DNA of 64,000 bases from Pegoplata infirma. Its lineage: Eukaryota; Arthropoda; Insecta; Diptera; Anthomyiidae. Location: contig OY992540.1 of assembly GCA_963921195.1 (NCBI GenBank), forward strand, positions 11,421,766 to 11,485,765, given 5' to 3'. Both the position numbers and the translations under genes were made by a program. How positions within the stretch are numbered: position 1 is the stretch's first letter; each line of letters starts with the position of its first letter. Positions 45,958 through 56,920 of the stretch are shown one piece after another. Under the pieces are notes generated by a model, which searched no databases, was not told the DNA's origin, and saw only the letters and a list, made by a program, of their open reading frames with translations.

Positions 45958-47307
45958 TCTCGCCCCACTGGGGGGCAATTTGAAGCTTCCAGGGGGGCAA
46001 CTAGCAAATTTTCAAGACGTTTTTTAGTCAAAATAACTACAAAAACAATTTTTTTTAGCAAAATTTTGTTAATTGAATAGTTCATGCCAATAAGGACGAA
46101 TAGACCACTTTTTCGCAAACACGTTTTTTTGCATAAATGCATTTTATTAGCAGAGCCCTACAATCCTATGCAGAAATTTTGGGGAAATTTTGACTTTTAA
46201 GGCTAAAAAAATGACTTTAAAAGTGCAATAATTCGTATATTTTTATATTTTTGTTTAAATTGGCAGTGAACTAACGCACAATTTTGATTAAATACAACAC
46301 AAAAACATACAAAAATTTTACTTTCGGTAACAATGTGTTAAAAGAACATTACGAGGAACAAACCACACTTATTATATTGGCAAACAATTTTACCGTTCTT
46401 GAGTTATAAGACTTTAAAGTGTGGAAAGCAAAAAGGGCGAATATCCATCCTTAACAAAATATTATATAAAAATTATTTAGCTGCGAGTTTAAAATAGATA
46501 TTAGGTAAAATTTGAAATTGTACACAAAAAAAAAAACAATCTTAGCACATACAAACAAATTAACCAGATTTGCGAAAAAAAAAACAAAAATTTTTTCATG
46601 TCCTTTTATGTTACATCGTAATATGCAGTCAAGGGTTAATATTATAATTCCTAAAAATGTATTTAGTGTCATAAAGAATTACTACTGAATCAAAAGGCAG
46701 GAATATTAAAAAAAAATTTAAAAAAATTTTTTTTTTGCATGTCCTTGCAATCCTTAAATAGTGTATCCTCGAAGTCCTTAAAGTGTTACAAACAAATACC
46801 AGCCATAGTTCGTCAAGTTTTGCAAGTCTCGTGAAAATGTAGTCAAAATCTGCTGCAAAATAACACATTTTTATTCAAATTTCAATACATTTTTTTGGAT
46901 ATTCGCCCTTTTTCCATTTAAAAAATTGAAGTCCAATTTTTGGCAAGTTCTCTTTCGAATACCTTACTAAAATTGTGTATATAGGTAGATGTGACTTAAA
47001 CCTTTAAGCTAATACCAAAAAGTTGACAAAAATATTATTTTTTAACCGTTTCCTGCGTTTTTATTGTCCCCTGTAAAATTCTACAAATGGTCTATTCGTC
47101 TTTATTCGCATGAACTATTCAATTGCTTAAAATTTTTACTAAAAACTTAGTTTAAATGCTTATTTTACAAAAACTCTGCTAAAGTAGTAATTTTTCATTA
47201 GAAACAAAAATTAGAAAAATTACCAATTTTTTCTTGAGTGTAGGGGGACGATGCATTTTTTTTAACTTAAAAGTGGGGCGTGACGTAAAAAAGGTTGGGA
47301 ACCATTG
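45958..47307. mobile_element. hAT-type palindromic element, CAATGGTTCCCAACC end
   Basis: The right end, read in complement, is CAATGGTTCCCAACCTTTTT with GTCACGCCCCACTTTTAAG behind it, close to the CAGTGGTTCTCAACC terminus common in hAT MITEs. The left end retains only CTCGCCCCACTGGGG, so some 25 bases are lost. Comparison with 18926 shows insertion between GGTTGTAT and CCCTATATGG with loss of six host bases. Inverted segments: GAATAGTTCATGCCAATAAGG with AATAGACCA (46074-46111) against 47089-47130, and GGGCGAATATCCA against TGGATATTCGCCC (46436, 46897). Confidence 0.65.
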
Positions 47308-47380
47308 CCCTATATGGAGGTAAGAAAATTGCGTTTTTGGTTTTAAAATTTTTCAAAAACTTGACTTAGGAGGTTAAATA

Positions 47381-48344
47381 TACCCAGCAGAAATAAATCG
47401 AGATTTTGGCGACACAGCATCTGTTTATAGCATACCGTAGCGCATCCAAAGAGCGCTCTTAGGGATGCAGTAAAAGGAAGGGGAAAAAATTTTATTTTTT
47501 TTTTAAGATTTTTTATATAAAACTTATAATGTGTAATTATTTTTTGATAAAATTTCACACTTGCTTTCCTTTTTAATATTTTTAACACTTTTTAAATAAA
47601 AAACATGAGTTTTAGACAAAGACACATGATTTGACTGCATCATTATTGCGCATTAATCAGCGCTGCAAAGAGCGCTTCAATCATAGCATCTTTGACCACT
47701 GTTCCCAAAAAAAAATCCCATAAAAAATGTGAAAATGAAAATTTCCGATATTTTTTTGATGTTCACTTACAAGTTTTGTAAAGTAAAACGAATGAATTTT
47801 TTTGTTATATTTTTTTAAATTTTAGTTATTTGATTTCAACTTTGTTATTTCGATGAATAAACCGATTTGGATTAAACACAAACTCTAATCACGAAAAAAC
47901 AGAAAAACTAAGATACATTTGTTATAACTTCTTTTGAATATTTTTTCATTTATTGGTAAATTTTTTGTTTTTTATCTCATTTTTACATTTTAATTTTAGA
48001 ACTTTAATTTTAGAAAATACAAGTTTTATTACAAAAAATGTCCAATAATATATTAGAAACTCCAATTATATTTAAAAAAATTCTTCTTCTTTCTTTAATC
48101 TGCTTAAATCAGCGCTGAAAAGATACATGAATTTACAGCATCTTTATTCTGCTTAAATCAGCGCTCTAAAGACACCTGATTTCAGTGCATCTAAAGAGCG
48201 CTGTTTCTGTGTATCCAACTAGCGCTCTAAAGTGGGACATCGCCTTAGAGAATCATGCATGAATTCAGCGCAATTGGATGCGCTCCTTTACTCAAGTTCC
48301 CCTTCCAAAAGCTGCTGAACGTTCAGCAAAATTTCTGCTGGGTA
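47381..48344. mobile_element. TACCCAGCAGAAAT element
   Basis: Ends TACCCAGCAGAAAT and ATTTCTGCTGGGTA. The interior repeats AGCGCTCT/AGAGCGCT and GCATCTTT-like words in both directions, e.g. AAATCAGCGCT at about 48115 and 48157. Removal rejoins TTAAATA to TTTATTAAA, matching TTAAATATTTATCA at 19038; hence no target duplication is apparent. Confidence 0.7.
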
Positions 48345-48750
48345 TTTATTAAATTAAAACGGAATGCACCACAATCTCAAACATCGATTAAATTTTTTTT
48401 TTTTTTGTTAAATTTTCAGAATTAGTTCTGAAATTTTTGCATTTTTTAAAAAAGTCAATTAATCAAAAATCCGGCTTCTTTTTTTTAAGCTTAGATGTTT
48501 CTCTATCCACACAAATAAATTCAGACATATGTTTTTTTGAGAAAATCGCATTTGAATATTAATTTTGATAACAACTTTGTAATTTGCTTGTATTTTCTTG
48601 TTTCAACGTAGCGAATGACTATTAAATATTTGCATTAGTCATACGCTACGTTGAACCAAGCAAATTACCAAATTGTCATGAAATTCAAATGCGATTTCTC
48701 GAAAATAACGAAAAAAACACATTACAATTTTTTTGTGTGGATAGACAAAC

Positions 48751-49207
48751 TAGAGATGGGAACAAGAGCAGATAAGAGCGTGAGTGTGACTGAATTCAAT
48801 TTTACTCACGTGATTGTGAGTGAGTGTGAGAAAGATTATTGCGTGAAAGAGTGAGTGTGAGTTGATTTTTTTGCGTGATTTATTTTCTCTTCATATTTCC
48901 TTTCATTCCAAAAAAAGCAACTAAAAAAATGTAAAATTTTGCTTAACTTCAGATTTCGTCCCGAAAAAATCAAAACAAATGTAAAATTTTAGATTTTGCT
49001 GAAAATTTTGAAAGATTTGTGAAATTATTTTTAGTATAAATAAGAATATCTTGAGTGTGAGTCAACGTTAGCGTGAGTGACTCTTACATCGGCGTAAGTG
49101 AGTGTGAGTTGTATTAAATTTACACACGTGATTGTGAGTGAGTGTTAGAAGAAAAATTATGCTCGTGATTGAGCGAAAGTTAAAATTCATTCACGTGACC
49201 ATCTCTT
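48751..49207. mobile_element. GTGAGTG-rich hAT-like MITE, full copy
   Basis: Ends TAGAGATGGGAAC and GTGACCATCTCTT with an 8-bp direct repeat AGACAAAC at 48743-48750 and 49208-49215 (a ninth base, T, also matches). The host reading GATAGACAAACATCTAA agrees with GATGGACAAACATCTAA at 19513. The interior is rich in GTGAGTGAGTGTGAG. This copy defines the family seen in pieces at 598, 12411, 45543 and 49325. Confidence 0.8.
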
Positions 49208-50513
49208 AGACAAACATCTAATCTTTAAAAAAAATTTACAAAAAAAACAAATGTGGCCGGATTTTTTATAAATTGACTTTTTTAAAAAATGGAAAATTTT
49301 AGAACGGGTTCTGAAAATTTCTTTTATTTCACTCACACTTTTTTATTCCACTGACACTGACACTCACTCACAACGACGTGAGTAAAATTGATTTTCAATA
49401 ACGCTCACTTGTGATCATGTGTCAATCACGCACAAATCTAATTATGTTACCATCTCTTGTTTATATGCATAGGTACATAAAATTACTACTATAGCAATAA
49501 GATTTATGAATAATACCTGAATTACAAGCATTTCTGAAAAAAATTAAAAATGTCCTATCACAAAACTTAGCATAACTCATTCATTTTTTAGCCGATTGTT
49601 ATGTTTTTTGATGTTTTGGAAAGCTACTTTACTATACTTTTATACAAAAATAAAAAAAAAAATAGTTTAATGATGCACTTTCAACTTAGAGTATAAAGAA
49701 TATGACAAATTTTTCAAAAAATTGGATTTTTTTAAACTTAAACGATCGTAGCTCAGCCAATTCTTAATCGATTTTTAATATTTTTGTTTTGTTTAAAAGG
49801 TAAGACTTATACCTTTCAAAAAAATCCACAAAATCGAAAATCGGTTGCAAACTAACAAAGTAATAATTTTTTAAAGTTGTAATTTAAGAATTGCCGTTTT
49901 TCAACACATTTGCCAATAAAAAACGTACTTAACGAAGTGATCCAGAAAAACTATGAGTATATCAGTACTCTATGGACTCCAACCAACCCGAATTTTTATA
50001 TGAGAACCCCTGCATATTTTTGGTGTAGCACAGTGTAATTTAATAAAAATTTAATAGTTTTTTTATATTTTTTTTTAAACTCTCATAATTTTTTGAATTC
50101 TCGTTTAGTTTATAGTTTTTTGTGTATGTACTTATATGAAAGTTTGTAATCATCTTTATAAAATTTTCCTATGTTTTTGAGACATAAATATGTTTGGTAA
50201 AGTTTGAAAAAACAAGTTTTTTGTTTTTTTTTTTTTTGAAAAAAAATTAAAATTTTTTTAAACTTAAAAAAAAAATTAATAGATAAATTTTGAGTAAATT
50301 TTTAATTGACACAATTAAAAATTTACTCAAAATTTTTTTCAAACATTTAATAAATTTTTATTAAAAATTTACTTAATACTATTAAATCGTTTACAGGTGC
50401 AAAATTGAGTAATTTTTTACTCAATAGTATTAAAAATTTACTCAAATATATTTTTTATTTTTTTCTGTGTAGTAACATAACAACACAAACCTAACAAAAC
50501 CAAAATAGCACTT

Positions 50514-50767
50514 TTACACACAGAAAAAGAATTTGCTGATTTCCAACTGAATGTCAGTAATTGCAACAAAAAATCGGTTGGAACATTTGCATATAGGTCG
50601 CCACAATTGAATATCGGTAGTCACAACTGAATTCGGTTGTTATAACTGGCTTTTAATTGAGGCAACCAAAAAATTTGGTTGTCCCAGGCAAATACAGTAG
50701 CAGCAACCGAATTTTGAGTTCATAAAACTGATAAATTCGACAGGAAACTTTTTTCTCAGTGTGTAAA
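50514..50767. mobile_element. short MITE, TTTACACACAGAAAAA ends
   Basis: TTTACACACAGAAAAAG and the near complement of TTTTTTCTCAGTGTGTAAA border 254 bases in which CAACCGAATT/AATTCGGTTG words recur in both orientations. No coding frame. Confidence 0.65.
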
Positions 50768-51117
50768 TAAAAATTATGTACCAGAGTTGCTCTCATTGTA
50801 AAAGTTTTTGCAAATATCAAAAAACTTAATCACAAATTTTAATGAAGACATTATAAGTTTTGTCCCACATTTTCTGCTAAAACAAAAAAAAAATCCAAAG
50901 TCTCAAAACTGTAAAATAAATTTCAGATGCGTTGGTCATGTCACTTTACCATCTCTGGTAAAAGGAATATAAGCTTTATTATTTACGCGACTTACATTTC
51001 TTGTCGTATCGTGTCGTATTGTTGTGTTTTATTTTATTTTTTTTTAATGGCAAGTAATAAAAATTTATTATATTGAAATTTTTGTTATTGTTTGCAACAT
51101 TTTCACGTGTCGTTTTC
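50768..51117. other. unannotated AT-rich DNA
   Basis: Nothing recognised. TTACGCGACTTACATTTC with TATCGTGTCGTATTG near 51007 is not part of a frame. Confidence 0.35.
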
Positions 51118-51983
51118 TTTTTATACCCTCCATTCTAGTGATAGAGGGTATATATAAGTTTGTCATTCCGTTTGTAACACCTCGAAATATTGGTCTAGGA
51201 CCCCATAAAGTATATATATTCATGATCCTCGATCGATTTTAAGACGATCTAGCGATGTCCGTCCGTCCGTCCGTCCGTTCGTCCGTCCGTCTGTCCGTCT
51301 GTCTGTCTGTCTGTTGAAAACACGCTAACTTTTGAAAGACTTTACGGAGGCTCCTGAAGTTTGGCATATATGTTGGGCATTTACCTGGTCAGGTTGGTAT
51401 TGCAATCCAGCGAAATCGGTCCAGTGGTTCAAAAGTTATAAGCAAATGAGTGAATTTCGGCAAGGGTTTTTCTGGAATTTACGAGATAAACCACATTGTA
51501 ACTTTCGAACGGCAATTCTGAGGGTGCTGAAGTGTGGCATATATATTTGCCATTCCTCTGGTCCGGTTCGTTTTAAATTTCAGCCCAATCGGTCTAGTGG
51601 TTCAAAAGTTATTAGCAAAACCGTAAATTTCAGATTAGTTTCACCTTAAATTCACGTGTTGAAAACCCGTTAAACATGTTTAAAAACATTTGAAAGTCAA
51701 AAAAATATTTTACAAGGTATTTTTGTCACACAAAAATATTTTTACACTTAAACAAAAAAAAAATACACTCAAAAAAAATTTTACACTCAAAAAAAATTAG
51801 TAAATTATTTTTTTTTTTTTTTTTTCAAAAATTAATAAAAAAAAGTTTTTTTACACAAAATAAAATATTTTTAACCAAAAATTTTATTTTTTTCACGTTA
51901 GAAAATTTAATATCAATTACAAAGGGCATTGTGGAGGGTATTCATAGATTCGGCCAAGTCGAATTTAACTTTTCTACTTGTTC
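51118..51983 (-). mobile_element. mini-me/DINE-1-like element, near-complete
   Basis: In minus orientation: tail TATACCCTCCATTCTAGTG, AAGTTTGTCATTCCGTTTG, GGTCTAGGACCCCATAAAG, a (GTCC)n(GTCT)n run at 51256-51313, two modules with GGTTCAAAAGTTAT (51427 and 51599, 172 bases apart), an AT array, and ACTTTTCTACTTG at the end. The 105-residue plus frame at 51332-51649 reads through both modules and is not a gene. Confidence 0.85.
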
Positions 51984-52346
51984 TTTGTTATTTTATGTCA
52001 CTATAGTGGACTTTGCTATAAGAATTTTTTTCTTTTTGTTATTTGTAGGCGTGAAAATATGTAAATTGTTTTCAGTTATTTTGTGGGTAATTTAATCATC
52101 ATTAATTTATTTTTATTATATCCTAAAATGTTTTGTCATTTAATAAAAAAAAAACAAATAGAAGTATGTATAATAAAAGTCCTATTTTTGAATAAGCGTG
52201 TATCAGTTATCGCTACAGAACTAACGAAATTTGAGCAGAATGTTTATTTATTGAATTTTTAACAAATAATTACAAATTATATACTAAATTTACCTAATCG
52301 AGACGGGTAACAATGACCATTGTCTCGTTGTAGCGAAAAAGACCAA
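51984..52346. other. unannotated AT-rich DNA
   Basis: No feature seen before the tRNA-like segment. Confidence 0.35.
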
Positions 52347-52425
52347 GGCCTCTGGTGGGAATCGAACCCAAGACTCCCAGACTCATAGGTTAGCACGCTA
52401 CCAACTAGCATTCTGGGGCGCCTGC
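52347..52425 (-). other. tRNA-like segment (SINE remnant)
   Basis: On the minus strand an A box TAGTTGGTAGCG (52407-52396) and a canonical B box GGTTCGATTCC (52368-52358) are spaced as in tRNA genes. The acceptor arms do not pair convincingly, so I favour the head of a tRNA-derived SINE. The stretch GGTAGCGTGCTAACCTATGAG resembles the segment at 38416-38490. Confidence 0.6.
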
Positions 52426-53480
52426 AGAATGTTTACATTTTCCATTGAATTTAAATATATTTTCTTTAAAATTTGTTTTATTTTAACGCGAAAAATCGAG
52501 AGTCGAAATACTTTACTATAAACGTTTAAAACTAACACGGATAATAAACTACAATTAAGCATAAATACGTTAAATAGTGAACAACAAAGTGATTTTGTTT
52601 CACTAGAAACGCGAAAATATATTACAACAATAATTTTATAAGTTAACGTATGCGTTTATATACGTTGATGCGAAAACACGGGCTACGGAAATTGGCATGT
52701 CTGGTGGTTGATATGTTTTTTTATTATTAAACAATAAAAATGTTAATACTGGGCAATTCCACCTCAAACCACACAGCATTCGGATTTGTCACCTTCGATT
52801 TTAATAAAATTTGCCAAATATATTGCAAATGGATACTGTTCCTAAAATCATTTCCTTTTTGGCTCCAAAACCCTTCGGTTTTCGAAATATGGCGGCTTAA
52901 AAATTGGCGAAAACGTAAAAATTTCAATAAGGTACATATACAAAGTGGTCCCTAACTTATAAACTACACAACTTACAGTTTCCAGATAGGTACCATTTTA
53001 AAGGTGAAAAGATTATATTAAAAATGACGTGTATAAATTTTTTTTGTAATCAAAGGTCAAAGGTCATATTTCAAGGTCTTATGTTCAAAGACATATATCT
53101 CAAAATCCGATATTTTTAAAATTCTCAAAAAAATATATGATAATAAATATGTCTTTCCCTACATTTGTATCCAAATTTTAAGGTGGACACTCATTTTGTT
53201 CCGAAGTTATGGAGGAAAACGTGCTCAAAGACAAGATTTTCTATACGAGTTCATATGCAAAAGCTTACACACACGCAACAGTATAGCAGTAAACAAACAA
53301 TGGGCCGGACCTAAAAACTAAACTCGTTGTTCAGCAATATTTCGACCTCCTGAATTTAATTTCACTATCAAAATTAAATTTTATCGTAGGGTTTTCTTGT
53401 TTTTACAAGGAAAATCTTAAAAGTGAACATACGTAATTTCTTTGAAATGTATGCCCAAGAAAGACAAAAAATATCTAACA

Positions 53481-53535
53481 ACTAAATTTAGACCAATAAG
53501 CTCAGACAGGTAGCTTATTGGTCTAAATTTAGTTT
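53481..53535. repeat. perfect 23-bp-stem hairpin
   Basis: AACTAAATTTAGACCAATAA-GCT (53481-53503) and its exact complement (53513-53535) enclose the 9-base loop CAGACAGGT. In a region where other arms are diverged, a perfect stem suggests a recent local inversion-duplication or constraint. Confidence 0.85.
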
Positions 53536-54267
53536 TTAAGGGTTAAGCAGGGGTCAAAAATTACCCATTTTTACTAATTTTCACTTTTAGGTTCTTAGAT
53601 GCCACATATCAGATCCGTTTCATTTGAAAGCAAATTTTTGCAGTCAGTTTGAGACATTTTATTTGTTGCATAATTGTTTTGGTTAAAAATGTATAGTTTT
53701 TGTTAAACTATATAGTTTTTGTTAAACAAATTAAAATATTGGTACTATTTTCTATTTAAATTAAGCAAACACATGAATTTTTTATTAGCAGTATTCCTTA
53801 CAGGTCGGCTTTCATCCGTATTTTAGAAAACAAATATTTTTTTTAGTGTGTCCAAAATAAAATAAATTTCAATGAAAATCGAAACATAAGTGTTTTCATT
53901 TCTAAACCATTTTTATGCTTGATTATACTCTTTTTTATGAGCTTTATTCCGATTTGAACAAACGGCTCCTCCACCCCATTGCTATTTCCCTAATATAGAA
54001 GAATATATGTTGCGAATGAAACCGTTCTGTTATATGTGGCATTGATATAAAGTACCTAAACTTTAAAATAACTAAAAAAAACGACAAGCTCAGACTGGTT
54101 GATTTTACATTTATTTTTTAGCTTGTGTATAAATTTCAAAGAAGTCAGATATGTTCACTTTCGAGGAATTTCCTTGTAAAAGAACAAGAAAACCCATACA
54201 AAAGAACTCAAAATACATTAAAAGTAGTATGTCTTGTTCTAGGCCCGCACCTTTGTTTACGACTATG

Positions 54268-54932
54268 TACCCAGCAAAATTTTCGGTTGCAAAGAACCGA
54301 TTGTGGAACAACTTATACTTCCCTAGAACCTGTTCTAATTCTTGTGCAACACCGATTCTTTTTACAAAGGGATTGTCCCAAAAGCAACAGGTGTTTGTAA
54401 GCAAAATTAGAACATATTTTTGTTCTTCGGAATCGGTTCTAGAAGTAAAATTTGGAACTGAAATAAGAATTAAAGAAATATTTTTAATTGTATTAGTTTA
54501 TCAAACAAAGATAAATACAATCATATCTGACATAAAGTATTCACAGTTCTTAACACACATATATCCTTTTGCGCCTCCAAAATTGCATTTTGGCCCTTAC
54601 AATAATGACATGCCAAAACATGGATTTTCTGCAAACTAAAATAAAAAACATAATATTATTAGTATTTGACCCGACCCATATAATGAAAATTTTACTTACT
54701 CACCTTTTTATTAGCAATTTTCATTTTATTTTTTAATTTTTTTGACACATAATTTTTTTTTCAATTCCTGAGAACCAAAATGTAATGAAACTTTGATTGC
54801 AGGGAACATGTTTCACAACAATTTTCACTTAACTTGTTCCGAATAATTAAAGTGTAATAGTGTTTGATTACCAAAGAACCTGTTCTAGAACAAGTGTTGT
54901 CAGAATCGGTTCTGAAAAATTTTCCTGGGGTA
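54268..54932. mobile_element. TACCCAGCAAAATTTT element
   Basis: Left end TACCCAGCAAAATTTTCGG; right end in complement TACCCCAGGAAAATTTTTC. AGAACCGATTGTGGAACAAC and CTAGAACCTGTTCTA-type words recur inverted at the right. The 162-residue plus frame (54151-54639) starts outside and runs across the left half without any domain signal. Confidence 0.65.
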
Positions 54933-56547
54933 TATTGTTTTGTTTGTGCAATCTTTTTCATATGAACTCGTAGAAAAAACCTTACCTTCGAGCACGTTTT
55001 CCTCTGTAACTTTGGAACCATATGAGTGTCCACCCTGAAATTTTGATACAAATGTAGGAAAAGAATTGATTGTTATCATATATTTTTTTGAGAATTTTAA
55101 AAATATCGGATTTTAAGATATAGGTCTTTGAACATTAGACCTTGAAATATGGCCTTTAACCTTTCATTACAAGAACAAATTGTATATGTCACTATTAAGG
55201 CAATCTTTTCACCTTTCAAATGGTACCTATTTGGTAATTGTAGGTTTTGTAGTTTTAAGGTTATGGGTGACTTTGTATGTCCACCTTATTGAAAATTTGA
55301 CGTTTTTGCCAATTTTCAAGACGAAATATTTTGAAAACTAAAAATTTTTGGAGCCTGTGAGGTAATGATTTTATAAAAACTGCCCATTCTAAATACTTTT
55401 TGCGAATTTCATTAAAATCGGAGGTAACAAATCCGAAAATGACAGTTTTCTGGGCGGTTTGACATGGAATCACCCTACTAGCTGGCTTAGAGGTGAAAAA
55501 AAATATAAAATAAATCTAATTTCGTTTTAATTGTGTTTCGTTTTGTTGAACATTTCTATTTTACAACTTAATTTTTATTTACTTCGGTTTCAGTCTATAA
55601 AATTTATATTGCGCCATGGCCGTATACAGTGGGGAAAGGGCGCGGGCACCCTACTCCCTTTTAGATTTTAAAATTTTTAAAATTTAATACACTTCAGGGC
55701 ATTATACAAAAACCAAACATAATTTATTACGTATCGTTTTTAAGATATTCGAATCTGAATATTAAAAAAAAAACGAAATTTATCACTTTTTGGTTAAACG
55801 TAACCTATTCTTACGTTGCTAATACAAAACATGATTTTATTTCACCTTTCGATAGTCAATATTAAACATGAACCGGATAATATACTTCTGAAAGTAGAGA
55901 TTAAATGGAGTAAAACTGCATTTACAGTTTTTCACTTCGTGATCCTGTTTGCTTTTAAAAGGACTTAAAAATTTTAAAGGATACATTTTGTAAAATATTT
56001 TTGAAATATTTGTACTTGTTTTAGAATGACATATCAGGATAAAAGGATGTAAATAAAGTCAATTGAAAACTTTATCGAAATATTTTGTTGAAAATTTTGA
56101 ATGATATTGAAGGATACGTTTTTGAAAGAACGTGATTTACCTCCTTTTTGTAAAAATAATAATATATGAAAATTAGGGGAGATCCTCCTCTTTTATTTGC
56201 TAGTAGCATAAAAATTTAATTCTCTAAAACCTTAAAGTCCATTTAAAAGGAAACAGGATCACGAAATGAAAAACTGTTAATGCAGTTTTACTACATTAAT
56301 GGCGTTTTCTTTTCTGGCAAAAAATGTAGCATTTTGTAACATTTTTTTTATTCTTTGAATTTTTTGTGATCTTTTCTAAAAAAATGAACACTTTTGAAAA
56401 AATATTATGTTCTTTTCTCAAAATATTGCCTGCCCGTGATGCAAAAAATGCATATTTTCCACCCCGAAATCAAATGACGGGGTGAAAAACTGCCCTGATA
56501 TTCTCTCATGTAGCAAAACTCAAATTTAGCGAACAAGTTAACTGGTA

Positions 56548-56618
56548 CTGTTGTGGTGCAGAGGATGTGTCGTGGCATGTGACACTGGAGGCCCGGGGTT
56601 CAAATCCCGGTATGGACA
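56548..56618 (+). other. tRNA-like module, plus strand
   Basis: B box GGTTCAAATCC at 56597-56607 sits in a perfect T-arm stem, CCGGG/CCCGG. Upstream, GTGTC and GACAC form an anticodon-type stem with a 9-base loop, and GTGGTGCAGAGG is A-box-like. The acceptor stem pairs poorly, so it is tRNA-derived rather than a working tRNA. Confidence 0.55.
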
Positions 56619-56838
56619 ATTTTTTTTTTTTATTATTATTCTGGTATTTTTTTTATTCAATTACGTATTATTTTTTATTTAATAATGTTTTTTTTTTTAA
56701 ATAATTTAATAATTTTTTTAAAAAAAAAAGTAAATTTTCATATAAAATCGACTAAATTTGTTAATTTTTTGGTATTTTTTTTTTTAAGTTTAAATAATTA
56801 AAAAAAAAATAATTTAAAGCAAAAAAAATAAAAAAAAT

Positions 56839-56920
56839 ATGTGATGGCCATCGCCGGGATTCGAACCTGAGCTGCCGGCAATATAAGCGAAGAACACATC
56901 CATCGATCCAGCAAATCAGG
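56839..56920 (-). other. tRNA-like module, minus strand
   Basis: On the minus strand a canonical B box GGTTCGAATCC (56867-56857) is followed by CGGCGATGGCC, with TTTGCTGGATCGATGGATG about 40 bases upstream as a weak A-box region. The T-arm pairs less well than in the plus-strand module. Confidence 0.45.

Larger units (their letters stand above)
45890..49316. mobile_element. TGAGGCATTCC foldback, right end lost
   Basis: The left end TGAGGCATTCCACACCAAAT, preceded by TA (45888-45889), opens a copy of the 18845-type element. Its parts can be followed through 45890-45957, 47308-47380, 48345-48750 and 49208-49316, between three later insertions. The right arm stops at AACGGGTTCTGAAAATTTC, about 290 bases short of the terminus, where the outer element's arm begins. 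Confidence 0.75.
44956..50035. mobile_element. CACTG-ended foldback with TAA duplication (CACTA-like?)
   Basis: Ends CACTGTGCTACA and TGTAGCACAGTG. TAA is duplicated at 44953-44955 and 50036-50038, and removing the element plus one TAA restores AAGTAAATAATTTAATAAA as in the intact MITE at 43455. Arms of about 700 bases (44956-45650 and 49320-50035) are nearly exact complements, for example GGTTGGAGTCCATAGAGTAC. A CACTG start with 3-bp duplication fits the CACTA/EnSpm group; PIF/Harbinger elements also make 3-bp TWA duplications. There is no transposase. The centre is filled by insertions listed separately. Confidence 0.75.
44824..50469. mobile_element. CACAGAAAAAAAT MITE, split by a 5-kb insertion
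   Basis: The left part 44824-44955 and right part 50039-50469 together match the intact copy at 43330-43871, including GAGTAATCACTTG at the left and TTACTCAATAGTATTAAAAA at the right. TA precedes and follows the ends. The intervening 44956-50035 is a later element. Confidence 0.75.
52749..55475. mobile_element. foldback element, CTGGGCAATTCCA/GGGTGATTCCA ends, TA target
   Basis: Left end CTGGGCAATTCCACCTCAAA and right end, in complement, GGGTGATTCCATGTCAAACC, flanked by TA (52747-52748, 55476-55477). Arms of about 500 bases are moderately diverged: GGATTTGTCACCTTCGATTT against AAATCGGAGGTAACAAATCC, and CGAGTTCATATGCAAAAG against its mirror at 54958. ATTCCA and the following TCAAA resemble the 2196/18845/61580 termini. 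The centre holds a perfect hairpin and a TACCCAGC element. Confidence 0.7.

Noticed and set aside
51332..51649. 105-residue frame, plus
   Set aside because: It reads the two internal modules of a minus-strand mini-me copy; its apparent internal repeat is the 173-base DNA module.
52347..52425. Functional tRNA gene on the minus strand
   Set aside because: A and B boxes are good but acceptor ends do not pair and no anticodon arm of standard size is seen; a SINE head explains it better.
53481..53535. microRNA precursor
   Set aside because: A 23-bp stem with a 9-base loop is shorter than usual for an animal pre-miRNA and lies inside a transposon; kept only as a hairpin.
54151..54639. Longest open frame (162 residues, plus)
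   Set aside because: It begins outside and runs through the left half of a TACCCAGC element, overlaps frames on both strands in the same interval, and shows no domain or coding-like composition.
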